From NCBI GenBank assembly GCA_964384945.1, contig CAYLMK010000003.1, forward strand, positions 310,001-374,000: DNA of 64,000 bases. The letters are read 5' to 3'. Below are positions 26,522 to 35,095 of the stretch, piece after piece; positions within the stretch are counted from its first letter, which is position 1, and the number at the start of each line of letters is the position of its first letter. Below the pieces are notes generated by a model that was given only the letters and a program-made list of their open reading frames with translations, searched no databases and was not told the DNA's origin. This DNA is from S015-6 sp964384945. GTDB taxonomy: Bacteria; Desulfobacterota; DSWW01. Made by a program: the position numbers and the translations under genes.

Positions 26522-26713
26522 TCAAGGATCCGTGATTCGGAGGGGGATCTCTTCCCGCCCGGAACGGAGGTCCTGCGCCTTGGAACTCTCCCGAATCTCA
26601 CTTTCCAGAACAACCAGACACTGCGTGCAGATCCCGTGACTCACCTTCTTCTCGGAGCCATCGACAGGTGTCTGGCTGATCGTGCGCTTGCATCTGGAGC
26701 AGACTGTGATCAC
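26522..26713 (-). CDS. Small zinc-ribbon protein with SHGIC-type motif
   Basis: 63 residues starting at GTG 26713, directly preceded by AGGAGGTGG. It reads ITVCSRCKRTI, then SHGICTQCL: two CxxC knuckles about 26 residues apart. The second matches the SHGICPxC ending found on many PAS/response-regulator and histidine kinase proteins, where the pair forms a zinc site (CxWCKxI...SHGICxxC). Here it is a stand-alone protein with a charged tail. Function unknown; a small adaptor or redox/metal-sensing partner is possible. A longer in-frame ORF to 27043 is low-complexity and lacks support. Confidence 0.6.
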   Translation of the reverse strand: MITVCSRCKRTISQTPVDGSEKKVSHGICTQCLVVLESEIRESSKAQDLRSGREEIPLRITDP

Positions 26714-26968
26714 AAACCACCTCCTGCGCCTGTCAGAACCTACTCGGCGTTCTGCAATTCCCTTGCCGAGCAGGCCCTGCCGCGCCCCCTGAGAACGTCC
26801 GGTGGGCGCAGGCGCATTCACTCGCGGAATGGGTGTGCATGGATGTGCGGGTTTTCGACACAGCCTGTAAGGCCTCGAGGGGCCCCGGGGAAGCGCCCTG
26901 GAAGCAGGCCGCGGGGTTTGCCCATTGTGTGGCGGACGGGCGGGCAAGCTGGGCGGCACCTCTACCCT

Positions 26969-27005
26969 GGGAAAACCCTTTCCCTTTTTCGGGAATAGTT
27001 TTCCC
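26969..27005 (-). terminator. Probable terminator of the fabF-apgM operon
   Basis: GGGAAAAC (26969-26976) pairs with GTTTTCCC (26998-27005), and an inner TTCCC/GGGAA pair extends the stem. It lies 35 bp past the apgM stop. The arms' own A/T tracts give a short U run. The remaining sequence between 26714 and 27039 holds nothing else definite. Confidence 0.55.
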
Positions 27006-27039
27006 TGACGCGAGGCGGCCCCTTCAATCCGCTTGTCGC

Positions 27040-28242
27040 TCATCCTCGCTGGAAAAGCAGGTCCAGGATGCAGCTTCCGTCCTCGATCAGGACGCCGCTG
27101 CGCTCAGCCTCCCTTTCACTGTATGAGGCGCCGCAGCTCGGTTCTTCAGGATACAGCAGAAAAGGCACCGGAGCATCCGCATGGGTTCGGATCCGCAGGG
27201 GCGTCAGGTGGTCCGGCAGCACCAGGAGCCGGTACGGCGTCTTCAGCTTGGAGAGCCCTCTTCGCAGCACCCCCAGCACCTCCTCGTCCAGCCTCTCGAT
27301 CGCCTCGATCTTCTCTTGAAGATTGCCCCGATGGCTTGCCTCGTCCGGCGCCTCCACGTGGAGGAAGGCGAAATCGCACCCTCGCAGGGCCCTGAGGGCG
27401 GCATAGGCCTTTCCCTGATAGTTGGTCTCCAGGTCTCCGGTCGCACCCGGCACGTCGACCACATCGAGCCCGGCGCAGCGCCCCAGCCCCTTGATCAGGT
27501 CGACCGCGGAAACCACCACGCCCCTCACCCCGAATCGCTCGGTGAGCAGAGGCATCCCCGGCTTGCCGCCTTCCCCCCAGAGCCAGATCGCATTGGGCCC
27601 CTGCGGCCGCTCTGCCCCGCGCGGACCCGGGAGAAGATCGAGGAGCACACTGCGCGCCGCATCCATCACTTCCCTCAGCCGCCGGCCTCCGCCTCCCTGG
27701 GGCAGGTGCGGGTCTACAAGCTGATCGAGAATGTCGTGGGGAGGTGTGGTCTCGAGTCCTTCAAAATCCTTGCGAGCGCTCCTCCAGAGGAGCACATGCC
27801 GGTACGAAACGCCCGGGTGAAATGCAAACGCGGGCCCGGCGATCCGGTCGTTCAGCGCCTCGATGATGCGCCTCGCCTCTGCGGTGGAGACACCGCCCCC
27901 ACTGTAGTCGGCCATGAAGAGCTTGCCGCCCCGCTCCTCCAGCGTCACCAGATTGCAGCGGAACGCGACATCCTGCGGGCCCAATTCCAAGCCCATGCTT
28001 GCCGCCTCCAGCGGCGCCCTGCCCGTGTAGTAGGTCCTGGGTGCGTAGCCCATCAAGGACATGTTGGCCACGTCGCTCCCCGGGGGCATTCCTTCCGGGA
28101 TCGTGCGCACCCTTCCCAACTTCCCGTTCCGTGCGAAGTGATCCATGTTCGGCGTTCGGCTCGCCTCGAGCGGCGTTCGACCGCCCAGGACGTCCAGCGG
28201 TTCGTCCGCCATGCCGTCACCCACCACCACGAGATACTTCAA
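27040..28242 (-). CDS. apgM: 2,3-bisphosphoglycerate-independent phosphoglycerate mutase, archaeal (ApgM) type
   Basis: Interconverts 3- and 2-phosphoglycerate without 2,3-BPG. It starts LKYLVVVGDGMADEP (first metal Asp), then GSDVANMSLMGY with the phospho-acceptor Ser, NLVTLEE, MADYSGGGVST, HVEAPDEASHRG and VLPDHLTP with metal ligands. 400 residues. The start is TTG 28242, sharing bases with the fabF stop (TTGA); GAGGAGAGG lies 8 bases before. Family members have also been discussed as phosphonopyruvate decarboxylase-like, but the motifs favour the mutase. Confidence 0.9.
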   Translation of the reverse strand: MKYLVVVGDGMADEPLDVLGGRTPLEASRTPNMDHFARNGKLGRVRTIPEGMPPGSDVANMSLMGYAPRTYYTGRAPLEAASMGLELGPQDVAFRCNLVTLEERGGKLFMADYSGGGVSTAEARRIIEALNDRIAGPAFAFHPGVSYRHVLLWRSARKDFEGLETTPPHDILDQLVDPHLPQGGGGRRLREVMDAARSVLLDLLPGPRGAERPQGPNAIWLWGEGGKPGMPLLTERFGVRGVVVSAVDLIKGLGRCAGLDVVDVPGATGDLETNYQGKAYAALRALRGCDFAFLHVEAPDEASHRGNLQEKIEAIERLDEEVLGVLRRGLSKLKTPYRLLVLPDHLTPLRIRTHADAPVPFLLYPEEPSCGASYSEREAERSGVLIEDGSCILDLLFQRG

Positions 28243-29495
28243 TCGAGCGGCCTCTCCTCGTATTTCTTGAAGACGATCGATCCGTTCGTTCCGCCGAAAC
28301 CGAAGGAGTTCGACATGGCAACCCGGATGGGCACCTTCTGCGCCACGTTCGGCACATAGTTCAGGTCGCATTCCGGATCCGGGTTCTCGTAATTGATCGT
28401 GGGAGGCAGGATGCCATGCTGCAGGGAAAGCAGGGTGTAGACCGCCTCGACCGCGCCCACCGCGCCGAGCAGATGGCCTGTCATCGACTTGGTGCCGCTG
28501 ATGAACAATCTCGCCGCATGGGACCCGAAGACCTTCTTCACGGCCCGCGTCTCCACCAGGTCGTTGAAAGGTGTCCCGGTCCCGTGTGCATTCAAGTACT
28601 CCACCGAAGCGGGTTCGATCTGCGCATCTCTCAAGGCCGCCCGCATGCACTCGGCCGCGCCCTCCCCCTCCGGAGACGGGGCGGTGATGTGGTGGGCATC
28701 TCCGTTCTGGCCGTAGCCGATGATCTCGCCCAGGATGCATGCTCCCCGGCCCATCGCCTTGCCGTGCTCTTCCAGAACCAGGACGCCCGCCCCTTCTCCC
28801 ATGACGAACCCGTCACGGTCCCTTTCGAAAGGCCGACAGGCTCGCTCCGGGTCGTCGTTTCGCCGCGACAGGGCCCGCATGGCCGCAAAGGCGCTGACCC
28901 CGAGGCGCGTGACGCAGGCCTCTGCGCCCCCTGCGATCACAACGTCCGCTTCCCGGTCACGCACCAGGCGGAAGGCGTGGCCGATGCTGTGCGTACTGGC
29001 GCTGCACGCCGTGGAGAAGCAGAGGTTCGGTCCCTTTGCGCCGAACCGGATAGCGATCTGCCCTGCTGCAAGGTTCGGGATGATCATGGGCACGTAGAAG
29101 GGGGACATCCGGCCCGGCCCCTTCTCATGCAGCACATGATAAGCCTGCTCGCAGGTCTGGAGGCCGCCGAAGCCTGTTCCGAAGACGACCCCCACGCGGC
29201 GAGCGTTCCCGTTTCGAATGAAAGGGCCGGCCTCGGCGACGGCCATCTCGCTGGCGGCCATGCCGAAGTGCACGAAGGGGTCGTTTCTGCGTACCTCCTT
29301 CCTATCCATGAACTGCTCCGGATCGAAATCTCGGACCAGGCCCGCGATCTGACAGGCGAGATCCGACACATCGAACCGGTCGATCTTCCGGATCCCCGAG
29401 CGGCCCTTGCACAGGGCCTCCCAGTTTCGCTCCACCCCGACCCCCAGGGACGTGACCAGGCCCATCCCGGTCACGACCACGCGAGCCCTGCCCAC
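28239..29495 (-). CDS. fabF: 3-oxoacyl-ACP synthase II (KAS II)
   Basis: Condenses malonyl-ACP with acyl-ACP in fatty acid elongation. The Cys-His-His triad is present: STACSAS, NAHGTGTPFND and KSMTGHLLGAVG; also NSFGFGGTN near the end. The GTG at 29495 gives MGRARVVVTGMG, the usual N-terminus, after AGGAAAAGGGG. 418 residues. No acpP or fabG adjoins it, so it may be a second copy or serve a special acyl product. Translationally coupled to apgM. Confidence 0.93.
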   Translation of the reverse strand: MGRARVVVTGMGLVTSLGVGVERNWEALCKGRSGIRKIDRFDVSDLACQIAGLVRDFDPEQFMDRKEVRRNDPFVHFGMAASEMAVAEAGPFIRNGNARRVGVVFGTGFGGLQTCEQAYHVLHEKGPGRMSPFYVPMIIPNLAAGQIAIRFGAKGPNLCFSTACSASTHSIGHAFRLVRDREADVVIAGGAEACVTRLGVSAFAAMRALSRRNDDPERACRPFERDRDGFVMGEGAGVLVLEEHGKAMGRGACILGEIIGYGQNGDAHHITAPSPEGEGAAECMRAALRDAQIEPASVEYLNAHGTGTPFNDLVETRAVKKVFGSHAARLFISGTKSMTGHLLGAVGAVEAVYTLLSLQHGILPPTINYENPDPECDLNYVPNVAQKVPIRVAMSNSFGFGGTNGSIVFKKYEERPLD

Positions 29496-29595
29496 ATCGA
29501 ACCCCTTTTCCTGAAGCACACGGCCGTAAGGACGGCCTGTGCATGCACCCAATTTCCGATCCAGGCAGTAAGGTAGTTAGGATGCAGCCACCTTG

Positions 29596-30318
29596 TCAAC
29601 CGCCTCCCGGGAACCTCATCAGAAATCCCGTGATGCGCGTCAGATCATCGGTCAGCATCAGGACCCCGAGGGCGATCAAGAGCAGTCCGCTCGCGACCTT
29701 GACGGCCTGAAAGTGCCTTTTGAACCAGGTAGAGACGCGCAAGAACCTGTCCACAGCCAGGGCGGCCAGCAGGAACGGGATGGCCAGTCCGGCCGAATAC
29801 ACGCCCAGCAACCCGACCCCCTGGGCCACGGTCTCCTTCGTGCTCGCAACGAAGAGGATCGCGGCCAGGATCGGACCGATGCACGGGGTCCAGCCGAAGG
29901 CGAAGGCCATGCCGACCAGCGCAGACCCCAGGAGCCCGAAGGACTTTGTCGTTTGGTGGTAGCGCCTCTCCCGGTCCAGAAACCCGACCCGGAACAGGCC
30001 CAGCACGATCAGGCCCAGCACGATCACCAGGACCCCGGCCACCTTTCGCAGCATCCCCAGTTCGGCCATCAGAACCCTGCCCAGGGCCGTGGCCGAGGCG
30101 CCCAGGGCGATGAAAACGAGCGAGAAGCCGAGCACGAAGAAGAGGGCGTTGGTAAGGACCTTGGCCGAAGGCTTTGCGCCGGATTCCTCCCCGCGCATCT
30201 CGCTCAGGGACATCCCGGAAAGGAAGCTCAGATAGGCGGGAATCAACGGCAGGATGCACGGCGAGAGAAAGGAGAGAAGCCCGGCCCCGAAGGCCGCCAG
30301 CAAGGAAGTGTTCTCCAT
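29596..30318 (-). CDS. ccdA: CcdA-type thiol-disulfide transporter
   Basis: 240 residues with six predicted membrane helices. It carries electrons from cytoplasmic thioredoxin across the membrane to reduce periplasmic thiols, for example during c-type cytochrome maturation. The two conserved Cys lie in LSPCILPLIPAYLSF and FGWTPCIGPIL. The ATG at 30318 starts just before helix 1. The frame upstream to 30618 is not membrane-like. The octaheme cytochrome at 62691 would need such reducing power, though nearby partners are absent. Confidence 0.9.
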   Translation of the reverse strand: MENTSLLAAFGAGLLSFLSPCILPLIPAYLSFLSGMSLSEMRGEESGAKPSAKVLTNALFFVLGFSLVFIALGASATALGRVLMAELGMLRKVAGVLVIVLGLIVLGLFRVGFLDRERRYHQTTKSFGLLGSALVGMAFAFGWTPCIGPILAAILFVASTKETVAQGVGLLGVYSAGLAIPFLLAALAVDRFLRVSTWFKRHFQAVKVASGLLLIALGVLMLTDDLTRITGFLMRFPGGG

Positions 30319-30636
30319 GGACCTGTTCTCCGTGTGGCTTTGCGCCCAGCGATCTCTTCGACTCCATAAGATAGCCGGTTTTTCCCCGCAAATCATCCCT
30401 CTCTTGGACAATTGGGCGACGGGCTTCCGCAACGGCTCCGGGCCAGCCTTTCTGGCACCATCAGGTCTCGGAGGCGGGCAGGCTCCCCCCTGTTTGCAGT
30501 TTCGAAGGAGCCCGGGGACGACGAAAGAGCGGAGGGCGAAGAGGAAGCGCTGAAAAGCGCAGAGGCGGCCCCGGGGTGAGGGGGCAAGGGCTCTGCTGCC
30601 CCGGGACCGCTTCATCAAACAGGAAAACGTAGTATC
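30319..30636. other. Intergenic region, no gene seen
   Basis: 318 bp between two minus-strand genes. It is GC-rich, with scattered short inverted repeats but no hairpin plus U run, no clear promoter and no ORF with a ribosome binding site. Confidence 0.4.
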
Positions 30637-31152
30637 TTACTGGACGAGTTCTTCGGGTTCGGCAATATAGTCCCCGAGTTCGATAGCGATGCCCTCCTGT
30701 CCGAAGAACCCGAAAGGCTCCCCAGAGGCGTCGCATGGAGACCGGTATGCACCTTTGCCGGTGAGCAGAATCACGCCCTCGCCCTCGGCTTTCATCCGGA
30801 CGTCCTTACCCACGATTTGGGCAAACACGTCCTCACCTTCCAGATGGATCCACCCGTCGAAGCCCTGGTAGAGAACCCATCCGTTGGCAAAGAGGTGCTT
30901 GAGCCCTTTTCCCTTTATTTCGACCACAGCCGTTTCGTCGCTGAGGATGAGCTGGCCCGCCGCCAGATGGGCAACAACAGAGCCGGTTCCATGAAACTGG
31001 GCAATCCCGCTGCCGGCAGCGCAGACCGATCCCTCTCCGCGGACGATCCGGAACCCGGGGCCCACTCCGTCAGCCGCGTCCGTGTCGGCCAGCACAAAGA
31101 AAGCCAGTGCAAACGCGACCATCACGCAAACCGTGCTTCCCTGTCGACTCAT
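30637..31152 (-). CDS. Secreted beta-rich hypothetical protein
   Basis: 171 residues. A clean signal peptide (hydrophobic VMVAFALAFFVLA, cleavage near ADTDAAD) is followed by short repeating strands rich in Gly and Val: GEGSVCAAG, GTGSVVAH, GKGLKHLF, GEDVFAQI, GEGVILLTGKG. This looks like a small repetitive beta structure. AAGGAGAAGAG precedes the ATG. It is the last gene after the sigma/anti-sigma operon and may belong to the same envelope response. No family name is recognised. Confidence 0.65.
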   Translation of the reverse strand: MSRQGSTVCVMVAFALAFFVLADTDAADGVGPGFRIVRGEGSVCAAGSGIAQFHGTGSVVAHLAAGQLILSDETAVVEIKGKGLKHLFANGWVLYQGFDGWIHLEGEDVFAQIVGKDVRMKAEGEGVILLTGKGAYRSPCDASGEPFGFFGQEGIAIELGDYIAEPEELVQ

Positions 31153-31438
31153 TCTCTTCTCCTTTCGTTCTGTTTGTCAGCGTCTCGGGTCGCCCCATGT
31201 TTGCCAAGTTAAACACGCCCAGTGCGGGAAGGTTGCGGCGTGGAGTGAAAAAAGACCTGCGGATCATCGAATCGCCGGGCAAGGGCCGGTGGGAAGGAGA
31301 CCGAACGGCATTGGGTCAAGGGAAAGGCAGCGCGCGAAACAGGCCCTTTCTGGCGCCGGCTTGCCGACAGGGTTCAAGACAAGCAGGAGGACCCGGGGGC
31401 GGGACGTGGAACCACGGATGCAGCGTCGGGAACGGGTC

Positions 31439-31966
31439 TCAGGGCCGGTCCCGGAGCTTTTCCCGGATCGAAGGCGGGAGGCGGTGGTTCTGCCGGTAGT
31501 AATCGCGGAGCCGCGTTCTCTCTTCCGGGCTGAGCTGCTGGATGTAGTTCCGATACTTTTCCCGCAGTCTCTCTCTTTCCTCGGGAGTCATGGACAGCCA
31601 CCGATCGTAGTTCGCGAGGATTTCCCGCTTCTCTTCCGGCGGCAGCATCCGGAAGGCTCGATAGCGTTCGCGGATCTTCTTCTTTTCCTCCTCGGACAGA
31701 GCGTTGAAACGCTCGAGGTTCCGTCGAATCGCCTCCCTGCGCTCAGGCGGCATCTGTTTCCACTCTCTGTATCGCTCGATCAATCTCTCCTTCATGTCCG
31801 GATCCAATTGATCCCATTGCATCTTGAGGGCCTCGGTGCCCGGGCTCACGTCTTCCATGCCCTCATCCGAGGCCAATGCCCTTTCCGAAAGAACAAGTCC
31901 CCCTCCGAACAAGATCGAGAAGAACCCCAGGATCAGAAGGGCGGTCCATCCTCGTATCGGCCTCAT
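31439..31966 (-). CDS. DUF3106-like secreted helical repeat protein
   Basis: 175 residues: N-terminal signal or anchor helix, then degenerate 20-24-residue units of the form W-x-x-M/L-P/T/S-PEERxxIRxxLERF (for example MPPERREAIR, LSEEEKKKIRER, LPPEEKREIL, MTPEERERLRE, LSPEERTRLRD). This is the DUF3106 pattern. It lies in the operon of an ECF sigma factor and anti-sigma, where such proteins are often found. The spaced helices recall the periplasmic metal/stress sensors CnrX and CpxP, but no metal site stands out. Role unknown. Confidence 0.75.
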   Translation of the reverse strand: MRPIRGWTALLILGFFSILFGGGLVLSERALASDEGMEDVSPGTEALKMQWDQLDPDMKERLIERYREWKQMPPERREAIRRNLERFNALSEEEKKKIRERYRAFRMLPPEEKREILANYDRWLSMTPEERERLREKYRNYIQQLSPEERTRLRDYYRQNHRLPPSIREKLRDRP

Positions 31967-32014
31967 GGCTATTCCCCTTCTTCGCAGCGGGGGTCGTGCT
32001 GTCCCCCCACCCGT

Positions 32015-32308
32015 CTATTCGAAGCGATGGGGGGAAAACCGATCCTCCCCGATAAACAGATCCAGCTTGTCCAGAAGATCCAATGATTCCAGTATCTCCT
32101 GGTTCTCCATGATCTCCGTGATCGATTCCACGGGCGGGCCCTCTTCGTCAGACAACCTGGCGCTCCGGGCGCTTTTCGATCCTGCCGCTTCCCCCGGATC
32201 CGGACCCGCGGCAACCGGCTCCGCCCCGGCGGCGCGTCCATAGCTGCAAAAGGCGGCAACCAGTGCGCCAGCCAGCAACCCGGCTCGAAATCCCCTGCCT
32301 AGCCCCAC
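32015..32308 (-). CDS. Small exported protein with LDLL motif
   Basis: 97 residues from a GTG at 32308 preceded by GGGGGAGAG; a GTG directly after the anti-sigma stop (32326) is the alternative. N-terminal export helix (AGLLAGALVAAFCSY), a Gly/Ala/Ser linker, then a C-terminal acidic amphipathic stretch ENQEILESLDLLDKLDLF. The same pattern ends the neighbouring anti-sigma factor. The pair may contact the same partner from the two sides of, or within, the membrane. No known family. Confidence 0.6.
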   Translation of the reverse strand: MGLGRGFRAGLLAGALVAAFCSYGRAAGAEPVAAGPDPGEAAGSKSARSARLSDEEGPPVESITEIMENQEILESLDLLDKLDLFIGEDRFSPHRFE

Positions 32309-32326
32309 GCGTCTCTCCCCCGGCAC

Positions 32327-32824
32327 TCAGCCAGACTCCCCTTGCTTGCCCGCTTCCGCCTCGAGCCCCTCCAGGAGCACAAGATTCCGGATCAGATCGA
32401 GGTTCTCGAACAACTCCATTTCCTCCACCATGAGGACTTCCCGATCGGTCGAAACCGGCCCCCCCCGTTGAACGGCAATTACCCAGGCAATTCCGACAAC
32501 CGCAGCCAAGGCGCCCATCGCGAGGGCGTGCCGCAGGCCCAAAGACATCCCGAAGATCTTTCCGTCTCGGTCCTTCCGTGCCCGGGCTCGCTTCCCGCCG
32601 GTGCCTGACCGAGCCCGAGAGAGAATGACATCCGGTGCCACAGAGCGCTCGAATGCGGGCGTTTTCAGCCCCTCCAGTGCTTTCCGGACCCTTTCCAGGG
32701 CCTGTCGTTCCGATCGGCAGGCTGCACACTCCGCCATGTGACTCTCCAGCTTGCCGCTGAATCGCTCGTCCAGCTCGCCATCGAGCAAGGCGGTCAGATG
32801 TTTCCTGGCTTTCTTACATCGCAT
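32327..32824 (-). CDS. Zinc-finger anti-sigma factor
   Basis: 165 residues. The N-terminal anti-sigma domain has LLDGELDE and the zinc-binding H-x3-C-x2-C (HMAECAAC). One transmembrane helix (about 100-120) is followed by a short periplasmic tail with EEMELFENLDLIRNLVLLEGLE. It should hold the co-encoded ECF sigma at the membrane. The ATG overlaps the end of the sigma gene by 11 bp (GGAGGGG before it), which keeps their synthesis coupled. Confidence 0.88.
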   Translation of the reverse strand: MRCKKARKHLTALLDGELDERFSGKLESHMAECAACRSERQALERVRKALEGLKTPAFERSVAPDVILSRARSGTGGKRARARKDRDGKIFGMSLGLRHALAMGALAAVVGIAWVIAVQRGGPVSTDREVLMVEEMELFENLDLIRNLVLLEGLEAEAGKQGESG

Positions 32825-33434
32825 CGTGCCCCTCCCCTTCCCTTGCAGGAAACGCCCGAAGATAGGGCGTGAGGTGCTTGTGCAGCGTTTCCGTCGCCCT
32901 GTGAATCAAGCTCTTGACGGCGCCCTCCCGAAGGCCCATCACGTGAGAGATCTCCCGGTACGAGAGGCCGTGGTGGCGGCTGAGCAACAGCGCCGCTCTC
33001 TGTTTCTCCGGCATTCGGCCCAGAGCCCCCTGGATGATCTGCTCCGTTTCTCTCGCCTCGGCCATGCCCTCCGGACATCCGCCGTCCGGGTTGTTTCTGC
33101 CCCCTCCGCAAGGATCCCAGCACTCCGAAGCGAGATCCCCCAGGGGTTCTTTCCTGACGGAGTACTCCCTCCTTCGCACTTCGTTCCTCCCCACGTTCGT
33201 GGCGATCTGGTAGAGCCAAGTCCGGAATGTGGTCCTGGGCTCGTACGTACAGGCCGCGCGACAGACGCGCAAGAACGTTTCCTGCATCAGTTCCTCCGCC
33301 TGGGCATGGTTGCCCGTGAAACGAAACAGGTAATGCGAAACCGGCCCGCTATAGCGCAGAAAGAGCCGTCGGAATCCCTGCTCGTCGCCCCGCTGAAAGG
33401 AGAGCATGTCCTGAATATCTTCGGGGTTCCCCAT
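32814..33434 (-). CDS. ECF RNA polymerase sigma factor (RpoE-like)
   Basis: 206 residues. Region 2 appears as DEQGFRRLFLRYSGPVSHYL and AEELMQETFLRV...TWLYQIATN. After a Cys- and Gly-containing linker, region 4 is LGRMPEKQRAALLLSRHHGLSYREISHVMGLREGAVKSLIHRA. It directs polymerase to stress or envelope promoters when released by the downstream anti-sigma. The linker (about residues 100-125) is longer than usual and has four Cys/Gly-rich positions (ECWDPCGGG, GGCPEG), possibly redox- or metal-responsive. Confidence 0.92.
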   Translation of the reverse strand: MGNPEDIQDMLSFQRGDEQGFRRLFLRYSGPVSHYLFRFTGNHAQAEELMQETFLRVCRAACTYEPRTTFRTWLYQIATNVGRNEVRRREYSVRKEPLGDLASECWDPCGGGRNNPDGGCPEGMAEARETEQIIQGALGRMPEKQRAALLLSRHHGLSYREISHVMGLREGAVKSLIHRATETLHKHLTPYLRAFPAREGEGHDAM

Positions 33435-33502
33435 GCCCTCTGTAACCCATTTCGTTCCCGATAGTTTCGCTCGCGCCCAGAGGGGCCTCGTTCCGCGGCA
33501 CG

Positions 33503-34888
33503 CTAGAAATAGAGGTCCAGACCCCCCATGATACGATAGGCCGGGTCCGGGGCCGAACGGTCGTCCAGCTCAAAAAAACTGCCGGGCATGAACAGATCGG
33601 CCTCCAGGCTCAAACAGACGTGCCTGCCGATGTCCCAGACCCCCATCAGATCCGTTTCCCACCCATATACCCTGCCGGAGGATACCTTCGGCGGCGAGGC
33701 AACCGCAAACAGGTAGGCCGCCTTGCATACGGCCTGCAGGTTGTCCAGAACGGAATACCGCACGGTCACCCCGGGTACGCCGTAGCCTCGGGCCGTCCGA
33801 CCCGCAATGCCCATGGAGCGGGAAGACAGGTTTTCGTCGATTCCCCCGTTGAAGAAGAGGTTGAGCCGCGTCACAAAGGGCACGATCGCAAGGTAGGCCG
33901 TCAGCGTTTCCCCGTTTCGCAAGCTGCCCAAAGGATCGTCGTCTCCGCTCGCCATGAGGCAGAAGACCTCCACATCGAGTCTTTCCGTCAGGTTCCTGCC
34001 CAACACAAAATCGACCAGGTACCCGAGGGCGTCAAACTCGGATTCCACCCTTCTGCCCCGCTCGTCGGCGCCGGACCACACGAAGTTTCCGGCATCCAGA
34101 ATCGCGGTCGTGGAAACACGAAAGGCGGAGAAGACCTTGCGCACCGACAGGGAGACCCAGAAAAGGTCCGCTTCGGACTCAAACCAGAAGCCCGCGCCCG
34201 GCCTATCCCGCCCGTCGGAACCCGCCTCGTTGAGAATGTCCGCGAGGAATCCTTCCGTGTCGTTCAACCACCCCACGGAAAGATTGACTGTTTCATAAGG
34301 AGAGAAGGGGTGCACCGCCCTGATTTGAAAATACAGGCTCGACCCTTCGACACGGGTCACGCTTCCGTAGAATTCCAAGGGCAGCATCCCCATCGCATGC
34401 AGGTCCAGTCCCGCCTGCCCGGCCAGCAGAAAGTCATCCAGGATGAAGCTGTCACCCGACACCATGTGTTGCTGGCCGACCTTGAAGGCCACGCCCGATG
34501 TGTCGAGGAAGGAGCTCTCGAAGTAGCCCTCCCGAAAGAAAGCATCCTCGGTCCGGTCGTTTTCCAGGCTTCCGTCCTGAATCGTTTCTTCCGACAACTC
34601 GCCGGTGTCGAGCACGCACGCAACCGTACCCAGGGATTGCCAGCCCAGACCCAAATCAAGGACGGCATTCGCCTGGTAGAGGGTCCGACTCGACGGTTCT
34701 TCGCGGGCGGAAGGGTCCCCGGGCAGATTCTCTTCGGTCCGGTATCGTTGCCCCAAGTAGAAGCCGGCCTGCACCTGGTCGGGCCTCCAAGAGGCCCCTT
34801 CGGCGCTCGATGAAAACAGAAACGGAAGGAGGAAGAAGAGGAGCGTTCGGCCCGGCAGGCAACCTGCAACTATCCTTGCACCATACAA
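33503..34888 (-). CDS. Outer-membrane beta-barrel (porin/alginate-export-like) protein
   Basis: 461 residues with a signal peptide (LLFFLLPFLFSSSAEGA) and alternating hydrophobic/polar strands throughout, ending GGLDLYF with the C-terminal aromatic typical of outer-membrane barrels. The spacing of strands and loops such as GQQHMVSGDSFILDDF resembles alginate-export/OprD-like barrels. The start is TTG 34888 after GAGGCGAG; no in-frame ATG is available, so it is tentative. The ECF sigma gene follows 68 bp downstream. The transported solute is unknown. Confidence 0.7.
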   Translation of the reverse strand: MYGARIVAGCLPGRTLLFFLLPFLFSSSAEGASWRPDQVQAGFYLGQRYRTEENLPGDPSAREEPSSRTLYQANAVLDLGLGWQSLGTVACVLDTGELSEETIQDGSLENDRTEDAFFREGYFESSFLDTSGVAFKVGQQHMVSGDSFILDDFLLAGQAGLDLHAMGMLPLEFYGSVTRVEGSSLYFQIRAVHPFSPYETVNLSVGWLNDTEGFLADILNEAGSDGRDRPGAGFWFESEADLFWVSLSVRKVFSAFRVSTTAILDAGNFVWSGADERGRRVESEFDALGYLVDFVLGRNLTERLDVEVFCLMASGDDDPLGSLRNGETLTAYLAIVPFVTRLNLFFNGGIDENLSSRSMGIAGRTARGYGVPGVTVRYSVLDNLQAVCKAAYLFAVASPPKVSSGRVYGWETDLMGVWDIGRHVCLSLEADLFMPGSFFELDDRSAPDPAYRIMGGLDLYF

Positions 34889-35095
34889 ATTCGCTCGCCT
34901 CGACTCGCTTCAGACGTTTTCTCGGAAAAGGCTCTCCGTCCGGCCAGGAAAAGCTCCGACCCCGGCGCCGCCCAGGGTGCGGGAGCGTGGCCTTTGGGTC
35001 CCGCTTATCTCCCTTATCGGTTTTTGAGGGCTGAAAGGCAAGGGAAGGCGATCGTACAGACCCGGACTCAGAGAATCGGCAGAAGCGGTCTCAGA

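Noticed and set aside
31340..31370. TGGCGCCGGCTTGCC as a sigma-54 promoter
   Set aside because: The GG to GC distance is one base short, which abolishes sigma-54 recognition.
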